DNA of 35,726 bases from Solirubrobacterales bacterium (GCA_025963965.1 JAOPZS010000093.1:1-35726); one strand, 5' to 3'. Numbered from the stretch's first letter, positions 23,416 through 31,877 are shown. Translations and numbers: made by a program. Notes: a model not told the origin generated them from the letters alone.

Positions 23416-25077
23416 ATGGCCACCGAGCGTTCCGCGGCCGAGGCAGCCGGCGAGCCCGCGCGCATCGTCGGGGTGCTCGGTGCGGGCACGATGGGCGCCG
23501 GCATCGCGCAGCTGGCATGTCGCTCCGGGGCGCAGACGCTGCTGTTCGACCCGGTACCCGAGGCGCTCGAGAAGGGACGCGAGCGCGTGCTCGACGGCCT
23601 GCGCCGCGAAGCCTCGAAAGGGAAGCTGAGCGCCGAGGAGGCGCACGCGGCGGGCGAGCGGCTGCAGACGGTCGCCGAGCTGGACGCGCTCGCGGATTGC
23701 GAGCTGGTGATCGAGGCGGTGCCGGAGCGCCTGGAGCTCAAGCACGAGATCTACGGACGGCTGTCGCAGATCGTCGGAGAGCGCTGCGTGCTCGCCACGA
23801 ACACCTCCTCGCTCCCGGTCACGGCGATCGCGGCGGGCGCCACGCATCCCGAGCGCGTCGTCGGCATGCACTTCTTCAACCCGGCGCCCGTTATGGCGCT
23901 GCTGGAGGTGATCGCCGGAGTGCGCTCGGGCGAGCCGGCGCTGCGCCTGGCGCGGGCCACCGGCACGGCTATGGGCAAGACGGTGATCGATGCGAGCGAC
24001 GGACCCGGGTTCCTGGTGAACCGCTGCAACCGCCCGTTCGGCCTCGAGGCGCTGCGGATGCTCGCCGAGCGGATCGCTCCGATCGAGACGATCGATCGCA
24101 TCTGCCGCGTCGAGGGAGGCTTTCGGATGGGGCCGTTCGAGCTGATGGACCTGGTCGGGATCGACACCGGGCTCGAGGTCTCCAGGTCGTTCTACGAGCT
24201 GAGCTTCGGCGAGCCGCGCTGGCGCCCGTCGCCGATCGCCGCGCGCTACGCCGCCGCCGGCATGCACGGCCGCAAGAGCGGCGTCGGCTACTACGACTAC
24301 AGCGGCGTCGCCGGCGGGGGGCGCTATCGCGAGGAGGACCCGCCCCCGCCGAGCGCAGAGGCGGGCGCTGCCGAGGGCGTGATCGTGGTCACCGGCGAGG
24401 GCGTGCTGGCCGACGAGCTGCGCGCGGCCGTCGCCGGCGCCGGGTTCGAGCTGCGCGGTCCGCACGAGCCGAGCGGCGGTGTGCTGCCGTCGCTGATAGT
24501 CGAATGCGACCGCGAGCCGGTGTCCGAGGAGCCGGCGGGCAGCGTCGCCGCGGCTGCCGAGCGGGGCGCCGCGCGGATGGTGCTGTGCGCGCACGGGTCA
24601 CTGAGCGCGCTCGAGCCGGGCGGCAGCGCCGTCGGCTTTCACGTGCTGCCGAGCTTCGAGCGGGCCGGCCTGGTCGAGCTGACGCGCTCGGAGACGTCCT
24701 CGCCGCTCGCCGCAGAACGGGCCGAGCGGCTGCTGGCGGCGCTCGGCAAGCACGTCGTCTGGGTCGGCGACGCGCCGGGCCTGGTGCTCGGGCGAATCGT
24801 CTGCCAGGTGATCAACGAGTCTGCCTTCGCGCTCGGCGAAGGGGTGGGCGAGGCGGGCGACATCGACACGGGCATGCTGCTCGGGATGAGCCATCCGCGC
24901 GGCCCACTCGAGTGGGCCGACGCGATCGGCCTCGATCACGTGACTGCCGTGCTGGGAGCGCTGCAGCGCGAGTACGGCGAGGAGCGCTACAGGACGGCGC
25001 CGGCGTTGCGCCGGCTGCTCGCCGCCGGGCGCACGGGACGGGCCGCCGGCGGGGGATTCTTCGACTATCCGGGCTGA
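23416..25077 (+). CDS. 3-hydroxyacyl-CoA dehydrogenase, two C-terminal domains
   Basis: A 553-aa NAD-dependent 3-hydroxyacyl-CoA dehydrogenase (PaaH/FadB2 type) for the third step of beta-oxidation or phenylacetate degradation. The Rossmann domain has VLGAGTMGAGIAQ (~residue 19), the catalytic His is in GMHFFNPAPVM, and GPGFLVNRC opens the first C-terminal domain (to ~320). A linker rich in Pro and Glu precedes a diverged segment (~340-450), and a second C-terminal domain (VLGRIVCQVINESAFALGEGV onwards) ends with GFFDYPG. The doubled C-terminal domain is known in PaaH-type enzymes. No ribosome binding site; translation is probably coupled to the gene ending 6 nt upstream. Confidence 0.9.
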   Translation: MATERSAAEAAGEPARIVGVLGAGTMGAGIAQLACRSGAQTLLFDPVPEALEKGRERVLDGLRREASKGKLSAEEAHAAGERLQTVAELDALADCELVIEAVPERLELKHEIYGRLSQIVGERCVLATNTSSLPVTAIAAGATHPERVVGMHFFNPAPVMALLEVIAGVRSGEPALRLARATGTAMGKTVIDASDGPGFLVNRCNRPFGLEALRMLAERIAPIETIDRICRVEGGFRMGPFELMDLVGIDTGLEVSRSFYELSFGEPRWRPSPIAARYAAAGMHGRKSGVGYYDYSGVAGGGRYREEDPPPPSAEAGAAEGVIVVTGEGVLADELRAAVAGAGFELRGPHEPSGGVLPSLIVECDREPVSEEPAGSVAAAAERGAARMVLCAHGSLSALEPGGSAVGFHVLPSFERAGLVELTRSETSSPLAAERAERLLAALGKHVVWVGDAPGLVLGRIVCQVINESAFALGEGVGEAGDIDTGMLLGMSHPRGPLEWADAIGLDHVTAVLGALQREYGEERYRTAPALRRLLAAGRTGRAAGGGFFDYPG

Positions 25078-25110
25078 GCGCTCTCACGGCGCGGCGACCG
25101 GCGGCGTTGA

Positions 25111-25593
25111 ATGGGTGTGAGCGCGACGCTTCCGCCCTTCCAGGGCTTCCTCGACGCGAACCGCGACGCCGTCTGGCGGTTCCTCCTGGCATCTGTGGGG
25201 CGCGAGGAGGCAGACGACTGCTTCCAGGAGACGTTCATCGCCGCGCTGCGCGCCTATCCGCGCCTTCGGGCGGACTCGAACCTGCGGGCATGGGTGCTGA
25301 CGATCGCCCACAACAAGGCACTCGACGCGCATCGCGCCCGCGCTCGCCGGGCGGTGCCCGTCTCCGAGCCGGACGCAGGCGCAGAAGGACCCGGGCATCC
25401 ACCGGCACGCGACGACGTGCTGTGGACGGCGGTGAACGGGCTGCCCGCAAGGCAGCGCTCGGCGGTCGTGCTGCGGTTCGTCGCGGACCTCCCCCACCGT
25501 GACATCGCTGCCGCGATCGGCTGCTCGGAGGAGGCGGCGCGACGTTCGCTTCACGAGGGGTTGGCCAAGCTCAGAAAGGTGGTGCCGGCATGA
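25111..25593 (+). CDS. ECF-type sigma-70 family sigma factor
   Basis: A 160-aa extracytoplasmic-function sigma factor. Region 2 covers ~residues 18-78 (EADDCFQETFIAALRAYPRL...LRAWVLTIAHNKALDAHRAR) and region 4 ~107-156 (LPARQRSAVVLRFVADLPHRDIAAAIGCSEEAARRSLHEGLAKLR), the helix-turn-helix that reads the -35. There is no region 3 and no anti-sigma partner. ATG 25111 has no ribosome binding site; GTG 25117 is an alternative. Its stop overlaps the start of the alkyltransferase gene (ATGA), which suggests that it controls or is controlled by alkylation repair. Confidence 0.85.
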   Translation: MGVSATLPPFQGFLDANRDAVWRFLLASVGREEADDCFQETFIAALRAYPRLRADSNLRAWVLTIAHNKALDAHRARARRAVPVSEPDAGAEGPGHPPARDDVLWTAVNGLPARQRSAVVLRFVADLPHRDIAAAIGCSEEAARRSLHEGLAKLRKVVPA

Positions 25594-26252
25594 GCAGCGT
25601 CTCAGACGGATCTCGAGAGTCGATGCGGCAGAGGCTGCGGCGTGTCGACCCGGCCCGGAGGCAGGCGAGCGTCGAAGCCGCCGCTGCCGCCGCACGCCTT
25701 GCCGAGCGCGCGGCGGCGGAGGGGCTGGCGGACATCGCCTACACGCAACTGGACTCCCCGCTCGGCAGGCTGATGGTGGCCGGCACGAGCAGCGGTCTGG
25801 TGCGGCTGGCGTTTCCCGAGGAGCAGCCCGACTCCGTGCTGGAGCGGCTCGCGACGAGGATCTCGCCGCGCATCGTCCACTCGGCGACTCGGCTCGAACC
25901 CGTGCGCCGCCAGCTCGAGGAGTACTTCACCGGACGCCGGCGGCGATTCGAGGTCCCGCTCGACTGGTCGCTGATCGGGCCGTTCGGCTGGCGTGTGTTG
26001 AGCGCCACGGCCGCGATCCCGTACGGGGGCGTGTTGAGCTACTCAGAGGTCGCGGGCGTCGCGGGAAGCCCGCGCGGCTCCCGAGCCACGGGCAACGCGC
26101 TCGGAGCCAACCCGATCCCGATCGTGATCCCGTGCCACCGCGTGCTGCGCAGCGGCGGTGCGCTGGGCGGCTATGCCGGCGGCCTGGAGCGCAAGCGCTG
26201 GCTGCTGGAGCTCGAGGGCGCGCTGGCGCCGAGCCAGCAACGGCGCGCCTAA
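25590..26252 (+). CDS. ogt: Methylated-DNA--protein-cysteine methyltransferase
   Basis: A 220-aa O6-alkylguanine-DNA alkyltransferase. The C-terminal domain has the acceptor Cys182 in IPCHRV, preceded by the helix-turn-helix and arginine-finger region (YSEVAGVAGSPRGSRATGNALGANP) and followed by GYAGGLERKRWLL. The N-terminal ribonuclease-like domain starts near residue 48 (IAYTQLDSPLG). Residues 1-47 are an extra, very Ala/Arg-rich helical extension not found in ordinary Ogt. The ATG overlaps the sigma-factor stop by 4 nt, so the two proteins are made together. One suicidal alkyl transfer per molecule is the known chemistry; a link from alkylation state to the sigma factor is my inference. Confidence 0.9.
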   Translation: MSSVSDGSRESMRQRLRRVDPARRQASVEAAAAAARLAERAAAEGLADIAYTQLDSPLGRLMVAGTSSGLVRLAFPEEQPDSVLERLATRISPRIVHSATRLEPVRRQLEEYFTGRRRRFEVPLDWSLIGPFGWRVLSATAAIPYGGVLSYSEVAGVAGSPRGSRATGNALGANPIPIVIPCHRVLRSGGALGGYAGGLERKRWLLELEGALAPSQQRRA

Positions 26253-26283
26253 AGTAAATCGGGCGCTCGCGCGATGGATAGCC

Positions 26284-27519
26284 ATGGCAGCGAGCTCGAG
26301 CGCCGAGCCCGGCGACGCCCAGGCCCGGGTGAGCGAATCCGTCCCGCGGACGTTCCTGGCGGGCGACGGCCTGCGCGCGATCGCAGCGATCGCCGTGCTC
26401 GTGCTGCACGCCGCGATCGTGGTCTCCTTGGCGAAGCACGCGCCGGGCTTCGCCGCCGAGGACGAGCATCCCGGCCAGTACCGCGCGATCGCCGGCGGCG
26501 CCGCGCCGCTGCTGGCCCTGACGCGGCTGGGCATCTACATCTTCTTCGCGCTGTCGGGCTACCTGCTCTCCCGGGGCTTCCTGGCGGCCTACACACTCGG
26601 CACCCCCCGCCCCCCGGTCATGCGCTACGCGCGCAACCGGGTGCTGCGCATCGTCCCGGCCTTCTGGGTCGTGCTGGGCGTGTATCTGACCTGGAACCAC
26701 GCCTGGCGCTCGGGCGGGGTCGACGGGCTGCTCGCCACCTTCGGCTTCGCGCAGAACTACCACCACACCGCCGCCGCGGTGATCCCGCAGGCGTGGACGC
26801 TGGACATAGAGGTCGCCTTCTACGCGCTGATTCCGGTCGTCGCGTTGATCGTTCTCGCGGCGAGGCGGCCCCGCCGTGGCACACCGGCGCGGCGGCTGCG
26901 CCTGGTCCTCGGTGTGCTGGCGGCGGCCTACGCCGGGAGCCTGGCGCTGAAGCACACGGCGGGCCGGCCGGTCGACCACACCTACAACCTGGGCGGGTAC
27001 CTGTTCGCGTTCATCCCGGGTGTGGCGCTGGCGGCGATCGAGCCGTTCGCGGCGCCGCGGCTGCGCGAGAGGCCTGACGGCAGCCGCTGGGCCTGGGCCG
27101 CGCTCGGCGCGGGCGCCGCGCTGCTCGCGCTCTACGTGTACGCACCGGCCGGGCAGTACGGACTTCGACTGCTGCTCGCGACGCTCGGTTGCGGCGCGGT
27201 GCTCGCGGCGCCCCTTTCGCTGCAATGGGCGACGGGGGGCTGCTGGCGCGTGCTCGACAACCGCCCGATCCGCTGGCTCGGCCAGCGCTCCTACGGCATC
27301 TACCTGATCCACCTGGGCTTGATGGGTCACGTGCTCGTGCGGATCGGGAGCGGCCACTCCTACGCCACGACGTTCCTGGCGCTGACGGCCGCCTCGGCGC
27401 TCGCCACGATCGTCGCGGCCGACCTGCTGTGGCGGCTGATCGAGCGACCGATCCTGCAGCGCCGGCTGCCGTGGCGGGGGGCGGAGTTCGCGACGCCCGG
27501 CTCGCTGCGCGCCGGCTAG
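26284..27519 (+). CDS. Acyltransferase 3 family membrane protein
   Basis: A 411-aa integral membrane acyltransferase of the OafA/acyltransferase-3 family with about ten hydrophobic segments. The opening GDGLRAIAAIAVLVLHA holds the conserved Arg and His, then FFALSGYLLSRGF, RYARNRVLRIVPAFW and WTLDIEVAFYAL follow, and RSYGIYLIHLG lies near the end. Such proteins O-acetylate or O-acylate extracytoplasmic sugars, peptidoglycan or lipids. ATG 26284 is chosen because upstream residues in the frame read as a shadow of ogt; TAAAGT at 26250-26255 may be a -10 and overlaps the ogt stop. Its stop TAG shares the palindrome CTAG with the stop of the convergent gene. Confidence 0.85.
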   Translation: MAASSSAEPGDAQARVSESVPRTFLAGDGLRAIAAIAVLVLHAAIVVSLAKHAPGFAAEDEHPGQYRAIAGGAAPLLALTRLGIYIFFALSGYLLSRGFLAAYTLGTPRPPVMRYARNRVLRIVPAFWVVLGVYLTWNHAWRSGGVDGLLATFGFAQNYHHTAAAVIPQAWTLDIEVAFYALIPVVALIVLAARRPRRGTPARRLRLVLGVLAAAYAGSLALKHTAGRPVDHTYNLGGYLFAFIPGVALAAIEPFAAPRLRERPDGSRWAWAALGAGAALLALYVYAPAGQYGLRLLLATLGCGAVLAAPLSLQWATGGCWRVLDNRPIRWLGQRSYGIYLIHLGLMGHVLVRIGSGHSYATTFLALTAASALATIVAADLLWRLIERPILQRRLPWRGAEFATPGSLRAG

Positions 27520-28502
27520 GGCGTGAACGGCACGCCGAGCGTGCGGGTCAGCCAGGTGTTCCTGTCGGGGGCCCCTTCGTAGGCGCCTTCGCCTTCTTCG
27601 TCGTAGTAGAAGCCCCACCACCACCAGATGCCGGCGCCGTTGACGCGGCTTCCTTCCTGCAGCGCCGCTTCGGTCGCCGTCGTGGCCGTGCCGAGGTTCT
27701 CGGCGGAGGGGTCGTGCCAGCGATTGGGCCCGTAGGAGGGCAGGTCGGGCACGATCCTGGTCGCGGACGCGGTGTTGGCCGAGTAGTAGGCGAGGCCTTC
27801 GCGCACCCACTGTTCATATGCCGGTGCCGTCTTGCGTTCGCTGTCGTAGAACAGCGGATTGATCTGCCCGACCAACGGCGTGATTTCTTTCACGTACTGC
27901 GGCGACCAGCGGCCGGCGGTTGCCGGCGCGACGACGGCGAGCCGGCCCGTGAAGCCGCGGCGCGCGAAGAGCGCGTCGATTTCCCCGAGCAGCTCGAGGT
28001 AGGCGTGCGAGGTCGGGTAGGGCTCGAAGTCGAGCGACAGGCCTCCCAGCCCGAGCGAGATGACCGTTTCGACAGCCGCCAGGATGTTGGCCCGCACGCT
28101 CGGTTCTTCGAGCTTCAGCGATTTGCCTTTGACCTTGCCCGCGAACGATGCGACGGCCGTGATGTCCGTCCCGTGGGCGGCGTTGTAGGCGCTGGTCTGC
28201 GAGACCCAGAGCGAGAGCATCTTCAGCACGCGCTTGTTCAGCTTCAGCCGTCCGTCGTTCTTCAGTTTCGGCAGCGGCAGCAGGTTCTGCCCGATCCCAT
28301 ACGCCTGCAGCGCTTCGAGCGTTTCCGTGACGAGCGCCGGCGGGTGTTCGTTGGCGACGAACCCGAACGGTATGTAGGTGAGCGCTTCCTCCGGTGGGAG
28401 CGACGCGCTCGCAACGGGCGCACCGGCCCCGCTCACGCAGGCGAGTGCCGCGGTGAGCGCCGCAGCGGTGATCAGCAGCCTCGTGCGACCCCTCAGCCCC
28501 AT
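27516..28502 (-). CDS. Secreted GH18-like glycoside hydrolase
   Basis: A 328-aa exported protein. Residues ~1-33 are a signal peptide (RGRTRLLITAAALTAAL...VASAS), and the rest fits a TIM barrel of the GH18 type, with the catalytic strand LGGLSLDFEPY: Asp and Glu are in the D-x-E positions while the earlier Asp residues of DxxDxDxE are Gly/Ser. The C-terminal GAGIWWWWGFYY is a typical last barrel strand. It may cleave chitin- or peptidoglycan-like glycans or only bind them. ATG 28502 follows TAGAGT by exactly 7 nt (leaderless). About 19 of 23 Glu codons are GAA by my count, unlike trxB next to it. Confidence 0.65.
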   Translation of the reverse strand: MGLRGRTRLLITAAALTAALACVSGAGAPVASASLPPEEALTYIPFGFVANEHPPALVTETLEALQAYGIGQNLLPLPKLKNDGRLKLNKRVLKMLSLWVSQTSAYNAAHGTDITAVASFAGKVKGKSLKLEEPSVRANILAAVETVISLGLGGLSLDFEPYPTSHAYLELLGEIDALFARRGFTGRLAVVAPATAGRWSPQYVKEITPLVGQINPLFYDSERKTAPAYEQWVREGLAYYSANTASATRIVPDLPSYGPNRWHDPSAENLGTATTATEAALQEGSRVNGAGIWWWWGFYYDEEGEGAYEGAPDRNTWLTRTLGVPFTP

Positions 28503-28535
28503 GCGGGGGACTCTAGTGCCGGGGCGGCAGCGACG

Positions 28536-29546
28536 CTAGTCGGCGGCCGGCGCGTACTGCTCCTCGGCGGGGTCGCCGAGCGGCATCCCCTCCGGGACCG
28601 GCACGCCGGGCGTGTCGCGCAGGTACCACTCGGCGTCGAGTGCCGCCTCACAGCCCGAGCCGGCCGCGGTGATCGCCTGGCGGTAGGTGTGGTCGACGAG
28701 ATCGCCGGCGGCGAAGACACCGGGCAGCTTGGTGCGGGTCGAGCGGCCCTCGGTGATCACGTAGCCGCCGTCGTCGACGTCGACCTGACCGCGCACGAGC
28801 CCCGACTGCGGCTCGTGGCCGATCGCGATGAACGTGCCCGAGACGAGCAGCTCTCGCTCCTCGCCGGTCTCGATGTTCTGCACGACCGCATGACCGAGCG
28901 CGTTGTTCTCGCCGGCGACGAACTCCTTGATCGTGTACGGCGTCAGGAACTCGATGTTCTCCTGCGCCTGCGCCCGCTCGAGCATGATCTTCGAGGCGCG
29001 GAACTCCTCGCGGCGATGCACGACGGTGACCTTGCTGGCGAACTTCGACAGGAAGATCGCCTCCTCCATCGCGGAGTCGCCGCCGCCGACGATCATCGTC
29101 GTGGCCTGCTTGAAGAAGGCTGCGTCACACGTTGCGCAATAGCTCACGCCGCGTCCGGATAGGGCCTCCTCGCCGGTCACGCCGAGCTTCTTGTGCTCGG
29201 CGCCCATTGCGAGGATCACGGTGCGGGCGCGGTGCTCGGTGTCCCCGACCCAGACGCTGTGCACGCCACCGGGCTCGGTGGCGAGCTGGATGCGGTCGGC
29301 CTGATCGGTCTCCAGGCGCGCGCCGAAGCGCGCGGCCTGGTCGCGGAAGCGCTGCATCATCTCGGGCCCCATCACGCCGTCCGGGAAGCCGGGGTAGTTC
29401 TCGACGTCGGTCGTCTGCTGGAGCAGGCCGCCCCAGGCGAAGCCCTCGATCACGAGCGGGTTGAGGTTGGCGCGGGCCGTGTACAGCGCGGCGGTGTAGC
29501 CGGCCGGTCCGCTGCCGACGATGATCACGTTCTCGATGTCGCTCAT
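28536..29546 (-). CDS. trxB: Thioredoxin reductase
   Basis: A 336-aa FAD/NADPH flavoenzyme that reduces thioredoxin in the cytoplasm. It has the FAD loop IIVGSGPAGYTAALY (residues 8-22), the redox-active CATC in GVSYCATCDAAFF, the NADPH loop VGGGDSAMEEA, HRREEFRAS for the 2'-phosphate, and the FAD tail GVFAAGDLVDHTYRQAITAAGSGCEAA. The C-terminus carries ~25 additional acidic and Pro residues. ATG 29546 has CGGAG ~6 nt upstream and an AT-rich promoter-like stretch at 29595-29639. No thioredoxin gene is adjacent. Confidence 0.95.
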   Translation of the reverse strand: MSDIENVIIVGSGPAGYTAALYTARANLNPLVIEGFAWGGLLQQTTDVENYPGFPDGVMGPEMMQRFRDQAARFGARLETDQADRIQLATEPGGVHSVWVGDTEHRARTVILAMGAEHKKLGVTGEEALSGRGVSYCATCDAAFFKQATTMIVGGGDSAMEEAIFLSKFASKVTVVHRREEFRASKIMLERAQAQENIEFLTPYTIKEFVAGENNALGHAVVQNIETGEERELLVSGTFIAIGHEPQSGLVRGQVDVDDGGYVITEGRSTRTKLPGVFAAGDLVDHTYRQAITAAGSGCEAALDAEWYLRDTPGVPVPEGMPLGDPAEEQYAPAAD

Positions 29547-29600
29547 CGCTTCTCCGTTCCACCCCCCGAAAGGGGCTCTGATCCTCTTCCGTTCCGCATT

Positions 29601-29639
29601 ACTTTACTTTGTATAGTGTATCACTCCGGCCCGTTTCAG
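29601..29639 (-). promoter_or_regulatory. AT-rich promoter region of trxB
   Basis: This is the most AT-rich short stretch in the second half of the window. On the minus strand CTGAAA (29639-29634) and TATACA (29615-29610) are separated by 18 nt; TACACT (29620-29615) and TAAAGT (29606-29601) are alternative -10 boxes. It serves trxB, about 55-65 nt downstream. No SigR-type GGAAT/GTT pair was seen. Confidence 0.45.
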
Positions 29640-29670
29640 GAGCCTGTGCGGAGCGCTCTCCAGCCCCAGG

Positions 29671-30849
29671 CTAGACGGTGGCGGTCGGCTCGGCGGCTGC
29701 GTTTCGCACGCCGGGGGATTCCCTGTGCTCGGCTTCGCGCCAGTGCGCGACGGTCCGGCGCAGCTGGAAGTAGGCGATCGCGCCGGGCAGGGTCGGCAGC
29801 CAGAACGAGATCGCGCGGTAGGACAGCACGGCGAGAACCGCCAGTTCGAGGTTCACACCGAATGCCGCGAACGCGCCGATCATGCCTCCCTCGACGCCGC
29901 CGAGGCCACCGGGCAGCGGCAGCAGGTTGCCGAGGGTGCCGATGAAGTACGCCATCCAGATGACGGTGAAAGGCGGCGGCGAGCCGAACGCGTGAAACAT
30001 CGCCCACAGCACGGAGATGTCAAAGCCCCACCAGGCCAGCGCGCCGAGCAGACCGGCGTCGCGCGAGCGGATCACGTCGAAGGCGGTGCGAACACCGCTG
30101 GCGGTCAGCGCGGGAATGGTCGCGGTGCGCGCGACCCAACGCGTCAGCCGGCCCGAGCCGGACGCCCAGCGCTCCATCCGCCGCTCGATGTCGCCGGGCA
30201 GCAGCGTCAGCGCCCCCGCCGCGGCGAACAGCACGGCGGCGACGATCGCCGGCACGTACGTGAGCGCGAATGAGCCGCCCCCGGGGAAGAGACCGGTGCC
30301 GAGACCGAGCCCGTCGACCAGCAGCGAGCCGGCGTAGATCACATAGAGGATCACGATGAAGGCCACCATCCGGCAGGCGACGAGACGGGGTTCCATGCCC
30401 GACCGGCGCAGCGACCAGGCGGTCAGGGCGACGCCTCCGGCGCCGGCGGCGGCGAACAGGCGCGTCGCGACCAGGCCGGCCATCGTGATCTCGTAGCTCT
30501 CGAGCCAACCGATCCTCTCGAGGTGGCTCTGGGGGTGCTCGCGCGTCACGAAGATCGAGCGGAACAGCACGACGTAGCCGGCGAAGGAGAGCATCTCGAG
30601 CACGACGCCGGCGATGATCCACCAGGTGTTGCCGCGCTCGATGCGATGCACGGTGGTCCCCGCGTCGGTCAGCTTCGGCAGGACGAAGTACAGGAACGCG
30701 ACGGCCGAGAGAATGAAGACGGTGAACGCGAAGACCTGACGGCGGGTCAGGCGGACCCGCGGCATCTCCTCCTCGTGGCCGTTGCGCGCGCGCGCAGCGT
30801 CCTGCCCCTCGTTCCCCGCTCTCCCCCCGGATTGCACGCTGCCCGCCAT
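29671..30849 (-). CDS. Flippase-like (UPF0104/MprF N-terminal-type) membrane protein
   Basis: A 392-aa membrane protein of the lysylphosphatidylglycerol-synthetase-transmembrane family. After a charged ~33-residue N-terminus there are about eight hydrophobic segments, with the family signature LPLPGGLGGVEGGMIGAFAAFGV around residue 315. Members move lipids or lipid-linked sugars across the membrane, as in MprF and AglD-related proteins. ATG 30849 has AGGGGAAG directly upstream. It lies 21 nt after the PAP2 gene on the same strand and is probably cotranscribed with it, suggesting a shared lipid-handling role. Its substrate is unknown. Confidence 0.8.
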   Translation of the reverse strand: MAGSVQSGGRAGNEGQDAARARNGHEEEMPRVRLTRRQVFAFTVFILSAVAFLYFVLPKLTDAGTTVHRIERGNTWWIIAGVVLEMLSFAGYVVLFRSIFVTREHPQSHLERIGWLESYEITMAGLVATRLFAAAGAGGVALTAWSLRRSGMEPRLVACRMVAFIVILYVIYAGSLLVDGLGLGTGLFPGGGSFALTYVPAIVAAVLFAAAGALTLLPGDIERRMERWASGSGRLTRWVARTATIPALTASGVRTAFDVIRSRDAGLLGALAWWGFDISVLWAMFHAFGSPPPFTVIWMAYFIGTLGNLLPLPGGLGGVEGGMIGAFAAFGVNLELAVLAVLSYRAISFWLPTLPGAIAYFQLRRTVAHWREAEHRESPGVRNAAAEPTATV

Positions 30850-30870
30850 CTTCCCCTCGCTACCTCGCTC

Positions 30871-31824
30871 TCAGCCGGTCTGGTGTGCGATTCCCTCCAA
30901 CGTCCCGACAGCCCGGCCGACTCTGGCCAGGGCGGGACCCGCCAGCGGCTCCATCCGCCGCACGGCGAGCGTCAGGGCGGCCCCGGCGATCAGGTCGACG
31001 ACGTAGTGCTCGCCGAGATAGACGAGCGCGAAGCCCAACGTCCCTGCGTACGCCGCGCCGAGCGCGCCCGGCAGCGGTCCCGCCTCGGCGAGCAGGAGCG
31101 CGGCCATCAGGGATGTGGCGAAGTGCAAAGAGGGCATCGCAGCCAGAGGGTTGCCTCCGAAGACACTGTAGAGCGAGCCCCAGCCGTCTCTCCAGAAGTG
31201 CTCGCCGTACTCGACCATCATGCGCCGCACCTCGAGCTGCTCCCCGCTCGCGCCGTCCTCGCGGGCACCGGCGGCGTACCAGGGCGGAGCGGTGGGCACG
31301 AGCCAGTAGAAGCTCGCGCCGACGTCGAACACGGCATAGGTCATCACGGCAGCACGCGGGAAGCGCCCTGGATGGCGCGCGAGGATGTAGAGGAGCGAGC
31401 CGTGCGGGATCGCGAACCAGCTCCAGTGGGTCCACACGAGCACGCGGTCGAGCGCCCGCCAGCTGGGACCGTCCGGACCGCTTCGCGCGAGGGCGCGCTG
31501 CAGGCGCGTGCTCGGAAGCTCACCGAGCCCGAGGATCCGGTCAGCGACGATCGGATAGTTGACGCGCACGCGCGCCGCCTGGGTGCCGGCGTCGTCGTGC
31601 GGCGTCTTGTACGCGGCAAGGTACGCCCACATCTGAAGCGCACACACGGCTACGTCGCGCTTGGCGGAGCGCCGCGCGGCGACGGCCAGCCCGAGCGGCG
31701 CGCCGAACGCGACGGTCTGCATGACCGCCGGCGGCAGCGGTGCGCGCTTGCGCAGCAGGGGGGCGGCGATCCCCGCCGCGACCATCGCCCACGCGGTCGC
31801 TCGGATCGCCTTGGACAGACGCAC
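30871..31824 (-). CDS. PAP2-superfamily membrane phosphatase/transferase
   Basis: A 317-aa protein with about six membrane segments. The C-terminal half carries the PAP2 motifs in the form found in AUR1/inositolphosphoryl-transferase-like proteins: MPSLHFATSLMAALL (PSLH, nucleophile-assisting His) and YLGEHYVVDLIAG (H-x3-D, the phosphate-attacking His and its Asp). Substrates are typically lipid phosphates or phospholipid headgroups at the outer membrane face. I start at the GTG 31824 because TATACT stands 8 nt upstream and the longer frame is an Arg-rich shadow of the amidotransferase gene. It precedes the flippase-like gene. Confidence 0.8.
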   Translation of the reverse strand: MRLSKAIRATAWAMVAAGIAAPLLRKRAPLPPAVMQTVAFGAPLGLAVAARRSAKRDVAVCALQMWAYLAAYKTPHDDAGTQAARVRVNYPIVADRILGLGELPSTRLQRALARSGPDGPSWRALDRVLVWTHWSWFAIPHGSLLYILARHPGRFPRAAVMTYAVFDVGASFYWLVPTAPPWYAAGAREDGASGEQLEVRRMMVEYGEHFWRDGWGSLYSVFGGNPLAAMPSLHFATSLMAALLLAEAGPLPGALGAAYAGTLGFALVYLGEHYVVDLIAGAALTLAVRRMEPLAGPALARVGRAVGTLEGIAHQTG

Positions 31825-31832
31825 GCGCGGGG

Positions 31833-31838
31833 AGTATA
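31833..31838 (-). promoter_or_regulatory. -10 box of the PAP2 gene
   Basis: On the minus strand TATACT lies 8 nt before the GTG of the PAP2 gene, in an otherwise GC-rich spacer of 53 nt. It is the best single -10 hexamer in the window and supports a leaderless message for PAP2 plus flippase. Confidence 0.6.
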
Positions 31839-31877
31839 GGCGCGGCCGGGGCGCGCCAAGCGGCGGACGCGCGAGCG

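Noticed and set aside
22201-24594. 797-codon minus-strand open frame, and other long frames antisense to genes (e.g. 6482-8152, 10508-11968, 9688-12366)
   Set aside because: They lie over clearly coding genes of very high GC3, where antisense and shifted frames stay open by composition. The translations are Arg/Ala/Gly-rich and match nothing.
29564-29575. CCCC-GAAA-GGGG hairpin upstream of trxB
   Set aside because: Only a 4-bp stem with no U-tract; too weak to call a terminator or switch.
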